Positions 1-5,454 of a stretch of 6,196 nucleotides of DNA are shown piece after piece. Source of the stretch: Phycisphaeraceae bacterium (lineage in GTDB: Bacteria > Planctomycetota > Phycisphaerae > Phycisphaerales > UBA1924); NCBI GenBank assembly GCA_009827215.1, contig WUAJ01000146.1:1-6196 (forward strand). The letters run 5' to 3'. The notes under the pieces are model-generated. The model worked only from the letters and a program-made list of their open reading frames with translations, was not told where the DNA came from and did not search any database. The position numbers and the translations under genes were made by a program. Each line of letters opens with the position of its first letter. Position 1 is the stretch's first letter.

Positions 1-820
1 AGGAGTGTCGGAGCATGTGTGGATGGATGTCTTTGAGTCCGGCTTGTTTGGACCAGTGCTTCACGATCTGCCAAACGCGGACGCGCTCGATCGGTCTTCC
101 GGTTCGCGAGAGGAACAGCTTTCCTCGATCTCTTTTATCCGCGGCACGCTCGGCAGTGATGAGCAAAGGTCGGCACTCTTTGAGGTATTGATCCATCGCG
201 TTGATCGCGGGAGTTCCCATCGGGACGAGGCGTTGTTTGTCGCCTTTGCCGAGCACGCGCACGACGCCTACGCGTTCAAGGATGTCCGCGAGGTTGATGT
301 TTCCAACCTCGCTGGCGCGCAATCCCGAGGCGTACATGAGTTCAAGGATTGCTCGATCACGGAGGTAGAGCGGTGGTTGATTGGTTGGGGTTTCTGGGGG
401 CGACGGAGCCGCGAGGAGTTTTTTCATCTGGTTGGGGGAGAGCACTCCTGGGAGTTTCTTCCACTTCGCGGGTTGGTCGAGATGATCAGCGGGATTCTCA
501 GAGATCGCGTCGTTGGCGTAGAGCCAGCGGAAGAGGACTTTGATGGTCGCGATGTGGCGCGAGATTGTTGTCCCGGCGTAGCCTCGATCTTTGGTGAGCG
601 AGCGGATGTGCGCGATGAGGTGCTCTGGGAGCGTGTTGTGCGCGTCGTCGATCCCTTTGTCCTGGAGATCGAGCATCAGAGTTTCGAGATCTCTGGAGTA
701 CGCTTCGATGGATGAGGGCAGCAAGCCGCATTCGATTCGGATGAAGTTGATGAATCGACGGCGCAGGATCTGGTTGGGTTCAGAGAGCTGTTCTATGCGG
801 CTGTTTTGTGCGGTAGACAC
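1..820 (-). CDS. XerC/XerD-type tyrosine recombinase, 3' end outside window
   Basis: Translating the minus strand gives an unbroken frame of 273 codons from GTG at 820 to the window edge. The product is a site-specific tyrosine recombinase, the family that resolves chromosome dimers at dif; the same fold also serves as phage or integron integrases. Residues about 20-110 match the N-terminal core-binding (SAM-like) domain (FINFIRIECGL, AYSRDLETL, IATIKVLFRWL). The catalytic domain follows, with Arg I in YASGLRASEV (R168), the beta-hairpin lysine in LGKGDKQRLVPMG (K192), and the H-x-x-R box in HPHMLRHS (H268, R271). The last histidine/tryptophan and the tyrosine nucleophile would lie beyond base 1. 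The start is uncertain: GTG at 820 has no clear Shine-Dalgarno sequence, and the alternative GTG at 862 falls inside the flagellin terminator. XerC and XerD cannot be told apart here. The gene follows flagellin 2 in the same direction but is separated from it by a terminator, so a functional link to flagella is not implied. Confidence 0.93.
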   Translation of the reverse strand, partial: MSTAQNSRIEQLSEPNQILRRRFINFIRIECGLLPSSIEAYSRDLETLMLDLQDKGIDDAHNTLPEHLIAHIRSLTKDRGYAGTTISRHIATIKVLFRWLYANDAISENPADHLDQPAKWKKLPGVLSPNQMKKLLAAPSPPETPTNQPPLYLRDRAILELMYASGLRASEVGNINLADILERVGVVRVLGKGDKQRLVPMGTPAINAMDQYLKECRPLLITAERAADKRDRGKLFLSRTGRPIERVRVWQIVKHWSKQAGLKDIHPHMLRHS

Positions 821-855
821 AGCGTTTTCATCGGTTGTTGCGGCGCGGGCGCATG

Positions 856-883
856 AAAACACCCCGGTCTGGTGAGACCGGGG
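856..883 (-). terminator. Intrinsic terminator of flagellin 2
   Basis: On the minus strand, about 47 bases after the flagellin 2 stop codon, a perfect 9-bp GC-rich stem (CCCCGGTCT pairing with AGACCGGGG, 4-base loop) is followed by TG and four T residues. The T run is short, but stem strength and position fit a rho-independent terminator. It lies just upstream of the recombinase start and should insulate that gene from strong flagellin transcription. Confidence 0.85.
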
Positions 884-930
884 CGTTGAGGGTCAGCTCT
901 TTGGTGGCATCAGCCGTTGGCTGCTCGGGA

Positions 931-2436
931 TTATCCGAGCAGAGCGAGCACGTTCTGTGGCGACTGGTTTGCCAGCGACAGGACGTTGGTCGATGCCTGA
1001 ACAAGGACCTGGTTCCGGGTCAGAGCCGCGGTTTCGGTTGCGAAGTCTGCGTCACGGATGACGGACTCAGCAGCGGTGATGTTCTCGAGTGCGGTACCGA
1101 GCGAACGCTGGGTTGCACCGACAACATTCTTCTGGAACGCACCGAGGCGACCACGGGTCGAGGAGACCTGGTTGATTGCTTCGGAGACGATGCTCTGAGC
1201 GGTGTCCAGGTTGTTGGCATCGACAACATTGAAGGACTTGCCTGAAGCGAGGTCGTCGAGGAAGCCGGTGCCGGAGCTACCGAGCTTACGAGCGGAGAGG
1301 TCGCCGATACCGAGGGAGACCTTGCCTGCGATGTTGACATCGGACGCGAGCTGGAAGTCAGCACCGCCGCCGGTGATGTCGAACGCTGCGACCGCACCGA
1401 GTGCTTGGGAGGTCGCGGTGTTGAGTGTGAACTCGACATCGAGGAAGTCGGAGTTGACGGAGAGGGTACGGCCCTGACCAACAGCGACGAGGCCGTTGAT
1501 GGTACCGGTGATGTCCTGTCCTTCGTCACGGACGCCGTTGGTTGCCGCGGTGAACGCGGTTGGCGAAGCGGTGCGGATGACATCGTAATCGGTGCTCGAG
1601 AGAGCGTGGATGCCGTCGCCGGCTGCAATGTTACCCGCGTCAACCACGGTGACCGAGACATACTCGTTCGAGCCAAACTCTTCTGACTTGAGCTTGACAC
1701 CGGTTGCGCCTGCCGAAGCGGTGACGCCGGTGACATCGGAGAAGCTGTTGATCGCGTCACGGATTTGAGCGATGGTGGCACCGGAGCTGAACTGGAACTC
1801 ACGCGAGCCCTTTGTACCGGCGACTTCGAACACGAACTGATCAGACGCCGCGGTCAGATCGAGTGCACCACCGAAGGACATGTACAGACCAGCTTGTTGT
1901 GCGGAGAGGGTCACGATCGCGTCGACCGAGAGATTAGTCGAGCCATCGAGCTTTGCACCACGGACTTCGAAGTCGGTGACACCTGCCGCGACGGATGTGG
2001 TTTGGTAATCGTAGTTACCATTGAGGAGCTTGGTTCCCTGGAACTCGGTTGCGCCAGAGACGCGGTCGATGGTCTGGAGGATCGAGTCGATCTGGAGCTG
2101 ATTCGCTTCCTTCTCTTCGACTGAGAGACCAGCTTCGTTTGCGGATGTGGTGATGAGTCCCTGGAGTTCGGTCAGGAGGTTCGAGACTTCCTGGAGACCG
2201 CCTTCAGCGATGTTGACGACTTGCTCGGAGCGTTCGGCGTTGCCGATTGCTGCGTTGAGGCCTGCTTTTTCGGAACGCAGAGTTTCCGAAGCGATCAGAC
2301 CCGCTGGATCGTCCTTACCACGATTGATCCGGAGACCAGTGGAAAGGCGTTCGAGCGCGACGCCGAGTGATTTGTTGTTGCGACCGAGCACATTCTGTGC
2401 GATCAGTGACGAAACGTTGGTGTTGATGCGTGTCAT
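931..2436 (-). CDS. fliC: Flagellin 2 (filament subunit), downstream paralogue
   Basis: This encodes a 501-aa flagellin, exported by the flagellar type III system and polymerised into the filament. Residues 1-140 form the conserved N-terminal D0/D1 region (MTRINTNVSS, LERLSTGLRINRG, KDDPAGLIASETLRS, EANQLQIDSIL, FQGTKLLNG). The variable middle, about 141-410, contains a flagellin IN-type motif (RDEGQDITGTINGLVAVG, 303-320) and FDITGGGADFQLASDVN (352-368). The C-terminal D1/D0 region from about 412 has GRLGAFQKNV, AESVIRDADFA and a final VLSLANQSPQNVLALLG. There is no cysteine, as usual for filament proteins. The ATG at 2436 sits 10 bases after a GGAGG ribosome binding site. The gene has its own terminator and a 358-bp upstream region, so it is probably a separate transcript from flagellin 1. 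It is longer than B. subtilis Hag (about 304 aa) and similar in length to Salmonella FliC (about 495 aa). The symbol is used in the family sense. Confidence 0.97.
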   Translation of the reverse strand: MTRINTNVSSLIAQNVLGRNNKSLGVALERLSTGLRINRGKDDPAGLIASETLRSEKAGLNAAIGNAERSEQVVNIAEGGLQEVSNLLTELQGLITTSANEAGLSVEEKEANQLQIDSILQTIDRVSGATEFQGTKLLNGNYDYQTTSVAAGVTDFEVRGAKLDGSTNLSVDAIVTLSAQQAGLYMSFGGALDLTAASDQFVFEVAGTKGSREFQFSSGATIAQIRDAINSFSDVTGVTASAGATGVKLKSEEFGSNEYVSVTVVDAGNIAAGDGIHALSSTDYDVIRTASPTAFTAATNGVRDEGQDITGTINGLVAVGQGRTLSVNSDFLDVEFTLNTATSQALGAVAAFDITGGGADFQLASDVNIAGKVSLGIGDLSARKLGSSGTGFLDDLASGKSFNVVDANNLDTAQSIVSEAINQVSSTRGRLGAFQKNVVGATQRSLGTALENITAAESVIRDADFATETAALTRNQVLVQASTNVLSLANQSPQNVLALLG

Positions 2437-2446
2437 TGGCTGACAA

Positions 2447-2454
2447 CCTCCGTG
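2447..2454 (-). promoter_or_regulatory. Flagellin 2 Shine-Dalgarno with possible CsrA site
   Basis: On the minus strand the sequence ACACGGAGGT precedes the flagellin 2 ATG by 10 bases. GGAGG is a strong Shine-Dalgarno sequence. The ACA and GGA elements also fit the published CsrA consensus (RUACARGGAUGU) at 8 of 12 positions by eye. The eight bases CACGGAGG recur exactly before flagellin 1, but not before csrA or fliW. The ribosome binding site is clear; CsrA binding is inferred. Confidence 0.7.
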
Positions 2455-2458
2455 TTAT

Positions 2459-2478
2459 CCCCGGACAAACTTCCGGGG
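2459..2478 (-). promoter_or_regulatory. Hairpin in the flagellin 2 mRNA leader
   Basis: A perfect 7-bp stem (CCCCGGA pairing with TCCGGGG) closes a 6-base loop and ends 7 bases before the GGAGG Shine-Dalgarno sequence. No T run follows, so it is not a terminator. The GGA at the loop-closing end of the 5' arm starts 23 bases before the GGA of the Shine-Dalgarno sequence. That spacing would let one CsrA dimer bridge both, as on other CsrA-regulated leaders. It could instead simply protect the mRNA 5' end. Confidence 0.55.
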
Positions 2479-2548
2479 TCCATTGAACGGGCGACTTTCC
2501 TTAGCCGTCCGCTTTGCCTTGCCTTGCTTGATTGCTCGGCTCGGCGGC

Positions 2549-2566
2549 TTGCGATGTGCATCGCAA
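2549..2566. repeat. Perfect 8-bp-arm palindrome upstream of flagellin 2
   Basis: TTGCGATG and CATCGCAA are perfect inverted arms around a 2-bp TG spacer, about 113 bp before the flagellin 2 start codon. An 18-bp dyad with a 2-bp centre looks more like a site for a dimeric DNA-binding protein than an RNA hairpin, because a 2-base loop is too tight without opening a pair. No regulator is identified. Confidence 0.5.
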
Positions 2567-2680
2567 AGCTGACCTTCAATCCAGATACACACCTGGATGA
2601 CGGTTCACGGATCGGCGCACGATGGACACGGATTCAGTGCTCTCCTCAGTTCTGGTATATTTTTTTGGTCACTCAGTAGT

Positions 2681-2703
2681 TATCCGGACACAGAGTCCGG
2701 ATA
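2681..2703. repeat. Inverted repeat between the flagellin 1 terminator and the flagellin 2 promoter region
   Basis: The arms TATCCGGAC and GTCCGGATA are perfectly complementary over 9 bp around a 5-base centre. The element lies about 20 bp past the flagellin 1 terminator in the direction of transcription and about 245 bp upstream of flagellin 2. No T run follows on either strand, so it is not a second canonical terminator. It may be an operator or a backup RNA structure at the 3' end of flagellin 1 mRNA. Confidence 0.5.
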
Positions 2704-2722
2704 TGTAGGTAGTTTTCCTATG

Positions 2723-2750
2723 AAAAAACCCCCTCTGTTTGAGGGGGTTT
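2723..2750 (-). terminator. Intrinsic terminator of flagellin 1
   Basis: On the minus strand, about 45 bases after the flagellin 1 stop, AAACCCCCTC pairs with GAGGGGGTTT around a 5-base loop, and the T run (2728-2723) starts within the 3' arm. Seven of the ten pairs form the GC-rich core. This is a textbook rho-independent terminator and indicates that flagellin 1 and flagellin 2 are mainly separate transcripts. The opposite strand has only three T residues after the stem. Confidence 0.92.
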
Positions 2751-2794
2751 GGTCATGTTGGGACCTTCTGTGTTGTCGATCGTCGACTGAACTC

Positions 2795-4354
2795 TTATCC
2801 GAGAAGCTGGAGAACCTGCTGGGATTGCTGGTTCGCGAGTGAGAGCACGGTCGTACCAGATGACTGCAGAATCTGAGCACGCGTCAGTTCTGATGACTCA
2901 GCGGCAAAGTCAGCATCTCGGATCAAACTCTGCGATGCGGTCAAGTTCTCGAACGCGCCTTGGAGTGATCGTGAGTTCGCATCGAGCACATTTCGCTCGA
3001 ATGCACCCAAGCGTCCACGCAGGATGGATATCTCATCAATCGCGGTATCCACGATATCTGAGAGTGTTGAGTAGTCTCTGCTCGCATCCGCGGCGGCAAG
3101 TGAGTTCGCTTTCCCTGTCTGGAGTGAAGACAGGAAGTTCACTGTACCATTCTTTAGGACACCACCGATCGCTTCGGATGCGATGGATTGAATCCCGATA
3201 TTGGACTGCTGCAATGCGTTGACACTTGGTCCGAGTTGGTAGAGGGAACCACCGCCGGTGATATCAAAGGTGGACACTGTGAGTGTCGGATCCGTTGCGT
3301 ATGACTCAGACAGATCAAGCTTCAGTGAGAGCGATGGTGATCCAATAGAGACAGTGAGTCCATCACCATTGGCGACATTCCCATTGATCAATGCAGAGAC
3401 ATCGCGTCCTTCGTCACGCGTCGCGGTGACCAACGATGCATCGGCCCATATATCAGTGGGGACATTGGGATTCCCATCCAGTTTGAAAGTCCGGAAGTTA
3501 TCCACGCCTGCAGTGGTTGGTTTATCCAGACGCTCGACAGATACGAAGTTTTCTGATCCGAATCCTTCTGATCGGAAGGCGATCCCTGAGGATGCGTCAG
3601 CTCCGGAAACGAGTTCTGCGGTCACGCCTGTGAGTCCGGTCAGGGAGTTCACATTGGTGACGAGTTGAGCGAAGGTGGTTCCTGAGAGGAGTTCGATCTC
3701 CCGAACACCCTTCGGACCACGGACCTGGATGGTTGTTGCGGAAAGGATTGTTCCGTCTGCGGGTGGGCCGGGTAGTGCCGAGTTATCGCCGCTGAGATAG
3801 ATGGAGCCCTTCTGCGCCGAAGCGATCACATCGACGGAAACATTGATCGCGTTGGCATCGATGAAGCTCGCCGCGGTGATGCTGGACTTGGTGATCGTCG
3901 AGACGGCGATACCAGAGGTGACATATCCGAGCGATCCATCAAGTAGCTTCTGTCCACCAAAGGTCGCGGTGTTGGCGATTCGGGTGATGGACTGGATCGC
4001 GGAATCGATCTGGAGCTGATTCGCGTCGCGTTCCTCATCGGAGATCGCGCCGGAGTTGGCGGCTTCGACAGTCAACGCTTTGATGGAGTTGAGTAGGTCG
4101 TTGATCTCAGTCAGCGATCCTTCGGTGGTTGCGATCACCGAGCTGGCGCGCTCAGAGTTTGCGATCGCTTGATTGATCCCCTTGAGCTCGGTGCTGATGC
4201 GTTCAGAGATGATGAGTCCGGCGGGGTCGTCCTTGCCTCGGTTGATTCTCAGTCCTGTTGAGAGTCGTTCGAGTCTGACCTGGAGATCGACGCCTGATCT
4301 ATTGAGGCGCTGGCGAGCGATCATACTGGGGACATTCGTATTAATCCGTGTCAT
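2795..4354 (-). CDS. fliC: Flagellin 1 (filament subunit), csrA-proximal paralogue
   Basis: This encodes a 519-aa flagellin with the same layout as its downstream paralogue. The N-terminal D0/D1 region covers residues 1-140 (MTRINTNVPS, LERLSTGLRINRG, KDDPAGLIISERI, ANQLQIDSAIQSI, FGGQKLLDG). The middle, about 141-430, includes RDEGRDVSALINGNVANGDG (313-332) and FDITGGGSLYQLGPSVN (363-379). The C-terminal region has GRLGAFERNVLDANSRSL, IRDADFA and VLSLANQQSQQVLQLLG. There is no cysteine. The ATG at 4354 is 6 bases after GGAGG. Only 58 bp separate it from csrA, so it may be co-transcribed with csrA, although an internal promoter cannot be excluded. The middle differs strongly from flagellin 2 (for example GDNSALPGPPADG at 189-201), so the two may form different filament segments or be expressed under different conditions; this last point is inference. 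Confidence 0.97.
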   Translation of the reverse strand: MTRINTNVPSMIARQRLNRSGVDLQVRLERLSTGLRINRGKDDPAGLIISERISTELKGINQAIANSERASSVIATTEGSLTEINDLLNSIKALTVEAANSGAISDEERDANQLQIDSAIQSITRIANTATFGGQKLLDGSLGYVTSGIAVSTITKSSITAASFIDANAINVSVDVIASAQKGSIYLSGDNSALPGPPADGTILSATTIQVRGPKGVREIELLSGTTFAQLVTNVNSLTGLTGVTAELVSGADASSGIAFRSEGFGSENFVSVERLDKPTTAGVDNFRTFKLDGNPNVPTDIWADASLVTATRDEGRDVSALINGNVANGDGLTVSIGSPSLSLKLDLSESYATDPTLTVSTFDITGGGSLYQLGPSVNALQQSNIGIQSIASEAIGGVLKNGTVNFLSSLQTGKANSLAAADASRDYSTLSDIVDTAIDEISILRGRLGAFERNVLDANSRSLQGAFENLTASQSLIRDADFAAESSELTRAQILQSSGTTVLSLANQQSQQVLQLLG

Positions 4355-4360
4355 GGCAAT

Positions 4361-4368
4361 CCTCCGTG
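4361..4368 (-). promoter_or_regulatory. Flagellin 1 Shine-Dalgarno with possible CsrA site
   Basis: The minus strand reads TCACGGAGGATT, with GGAGG 6 bases before the ATG. The core CACGGAGG is identical to the one before flagellin 2. Two overlapping GGA triplets occur, and the match to the CsrA consensus is about 7 of 12 by eye. In B. subtilis, CsrA represses flagellin by binding a site that overlaps the hag Shine-Dalgarno sequence. The same arrangement is inferred here. Confidence 0.65.
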
Positions 4369-4384
4369 ATTGCTTGTTGCTTAC

Positions 4385-4405
4385 CTGAGCATTGATTACT
4401 CAGGC
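4385..4405 (-). promoter_or_regulatory. Hairpin between csrA and flagellin 1
   Basis: A 6-bp stem (CCTGAG with CTCAGG) closes a 9-base AT-rich loop in the 58-bp gap, 19 bases before the flagellin 1 Shine-Dalgarno sequence. No T run follows, so it should not terminate. It could be part of the flagellin 1 leader or a processing or stability element between the csrA and flagellin coding regions. Its loop lacks GGA, unlike a typical CsrA hairpin. Confidence 0.4.
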
Positions 4406-4412
4406 GCGGGGT

Positions 4413-4796
4413 TTAGGCGGTGTCCTTGGTTGATGAAGCCTTTGGTGAACTGGAAACGGTGGTCTTTGTATTGGTGAGTCCGGCTGGTGGACTGACCTTC
4501 GTTGCTGGCAGCACTGCGGCTGCGGATGTTGTGATGAGATCAGTTGTCCGATGTCCTCGTCGAGCAGGTCCAGGTTTGATGGTCTGGGCGAGCGTGTCGA
4601 GGTCGGTGGACCCGAGCCTTGCGGCGTCGGTATTTTCTCTCTTGATCGCGTCGTAGACTTCTTTGCGGTGAACCGCGATCCTGGTCGGGGCGTTGATACC
4701 GAGACGGACCTTGTCGCCTCGGATATCGACGACTGAGATTTCGATCTCGTCCCCGATCATGATTGTCTCGTCGCGCTGCCTTGAGAGCACAAGCAT
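4413..4796 (-). CDS. csrA: CsrA translational regulator with long C-terminal tail
   Basis: CsrA is a small dimeric cytoplasmic RNA-binding protein that binds GGA motifs in mRNA leaders and blocks ribosomes. Residues 1-60 are a clear CsrA (MLVLSRQRDETIMIGDEIEI, VRLGINAPTRIAVHRKEVY), including L4 and R44, which contact RNA in characterised homologues. The following segment IKRENTDAARL resembles B. subtilis CsrA, including N55, a position I recall as important for FliW binding there. The protein has 127 residues, against 61 in E. coli and 74 in B. subtilis. The extra part, about 62-127, is rich in Thr, Ser, Ala, Pro and Lys with no recognisable domain and is probably disordered. The start at 4796 is supported by AAGGAG 7 bases upstream. 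It lies between fliW and flagellin 1, consistent with control of flagellin synthesis. Confidence 0.96.
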   Translation of the reverse strand: MLVLSRQRDETIMIGDEIEISVVDIRGDKVRLGINAPTRIAVHRKEVYDAIKRENTDAARLGSTDLDTLAQTIKPGPARRGHRTTDLITTSAAAVLPATKVSPPAGLTNTKTTVSSSPKASSTKDTA

Positions 4797-4966
4797 GCGT
4801 CAACTCCTTGCACACGAATCCGCGCTGGTTCTTGGTGACCAGACGGAAGAGTCTCTTTGGTTCCATGAATCAGAACGACAGATTCACGGGTGTATTGGCG
4901 TACCAATCACACCGCACGATGCGTGCGTGTAGGTGTGTGTTGGATGCCCCGAGCGTTGGTCTGTTT
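4797..4966 (-). other. fliW-csrA intergenic region and csrA leader
   Basis: No gene is supported in these 170 bp. AAGGAG at 4809-4804 is the csrA ribosome binding site. Upstream, 4887-4914 is an imperfect inverted repeat with a perfect ATTGG-CGTA-CCAAT core (4894-4907) and flanking CGG/CCG arms that pair with one bulge on each side. No terminator follows fliW and no clear promoter was found, so fliW and csrA may share a transcript; a csrA promoter here remains possible. Confidence 0.5.
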
Positions 4967-5416
4967 TCAGGCCGACGCTGTTTGTGTCGATTGTTCCGAG
5001 ACTCGCATGAGCGGGTGACGGGTTGTCCATCGTTTGTCTGAGAGCACGATCTGCTCGCCGACTTTATCGAGGGTGTTGATGATCAACGGACCCTGGAAGT
5101 TGCCGGTGAGTTGTTCATCGATCTTGTTGACGATGACAAAGACCTGTGCGTCTTCGAGCTTCTGGAGCTTGAGCCCGCTCATCTGCTCTGGGCGGATGGG
5201 GACTGAGTAATCCTGCTCGAAGAATGTCGGATCAGTGACCACGAACGCGAGGTTTGGGTCGTCCAGACATTGAAGCCAGAAGAAACATGCGTCGTCACCT
5301 GGTTGTAGCAGACAGAATCGTGTCCTGTCACCGAAACCGAGGAGACCCTCTGGGAATGTAATCACGCGGTCCTCCGCGATATCGATTACACCGAATCTTG
5401 TCGTTCGCACTTCCAT
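4967..5416 (-). CDS. fliW: FliW flagellar assembly factor, CsrA antagonist
   Basis: FliW is a cytoplasmic protein of about 150 aa that binds CsrA and releases its repression of flagellin translation. It also binds newly made flagellin, which frees CsrA when filament export lags. This copy has 149 residues, the usual length. Family motifs are ITFPEGLLGF (19-28), WLQCLDDPNLAFVVTDP (47-63), NFQGPLIIN (106-114) and TTRHPL (131-136). The start at 5416 lies 9 bases after GGAG, a moderate Shine-Dalgarno match. It lies between flgL and csrA, as in B. subtilis and other bacteria that use the FliW-CsrA-flagellin switch. Three cysteines (35, 44, 50) contrast with the cysteine-free filament proteins and fit a protein that stays in the cytoplasm. 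Confidence 0.96.
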   Translation of the reverse strand: MEVRTTRFGVIDIAEDRVITFPEGLLGFGDRTRFCLLQPGDDACFFWLQCLDDPNLAFVVTDPTFFEQDYSVPIRPEQMSGLKLQKLEDAQVFVIVNKIDEQLTGNFQGPLIINTLDKVGEQIVLSDKRWTTRHPLMRVSEQSTQTASA

Positions 5417-5454
5417 TGTTGTGCGCTCCGATTTTGTCGGTCTGCCTTGTCGGA

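Larger units (their letters stand above)
2437..2722. other. Intergenic region upstream of flagellin 2
   Basis: No convincing gene lies here; the short open frames on either strand lack ribosome binding sites and family resemblance. The region should hold the flagellin 2 promoter, but I found no strong sigma-70, sigma-28 or sigma-54 match. The best sigma-28-like candidate is GCCGATCC on the minus strand (2616-2609) with GAAT 15 bases upstream, which is weak. The region carries four inverted repeats (2459-2478, 2549-2566, 2579-2598 with 6-bp arms ATCCAG/CTGGAT, and 2681-2703). It also has a direct repeat CACGGAT at 2606-2612 and 2627-2633, spaced 21 bp start to start, and a T7 run at 2660-2666 (plus strand). 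Confidence 0.6.

Noticed and set aside
5..715. Open frame of 236 codons on the plus strand
   Set aside because: It is exactly antisense to the tyrosine recombinase; it has no family resemblance of its own.
1020..1802. 260-codon open frame on the minus strand
   Set aside because: Out-of-frame shadow inside flagellin 2, with a Ser/Pro/Arg-rich composition typical of frame-shifted GC-rich genes.
835..2443. Several plus-strand open frames (835-1245, 1202-1477, 1405-1686, 1765-2124, 2147-2443)
   Set aside because: All but the first are wholly or almost wholly antisense to flagellin 2, and the first overlaps its 3' end and terminator. They result from GC-biased codon use on the coding strand.
2609..2635. 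Sigma-28 promoter (GAAT, 15 bases, GCCGATCC) for flagellin 2
   Set aside because: The -35 and the end of the -10 match poorly, and the implied leader would be about 170 bases. Mentioned only as the best weak candidate.
2452..2842. Small plus-strand open frames (2452-2679 and 2597-2842) in and beside the intergenic region
   Set aside because: No ribosome binding site and no recognisable protein features; they run through inverted repeats, and the second also crosses the flagellin 1 terminator and 3' end.
3826..4038. 70-codon minus-strand open frame
   Set aside because: Out-of-frame shadow within flagellin 1, with Ser/Arg/Pro-rich composition.
4540..4866. 108-codon minus-strand open frame starting MEPKRLF
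   Set aside because: It overlaps csrA in another frame; after the first 25 or so residues it becomes an Arg-rich shadow. Its start lacks a Shine-Dalgarno sequence.
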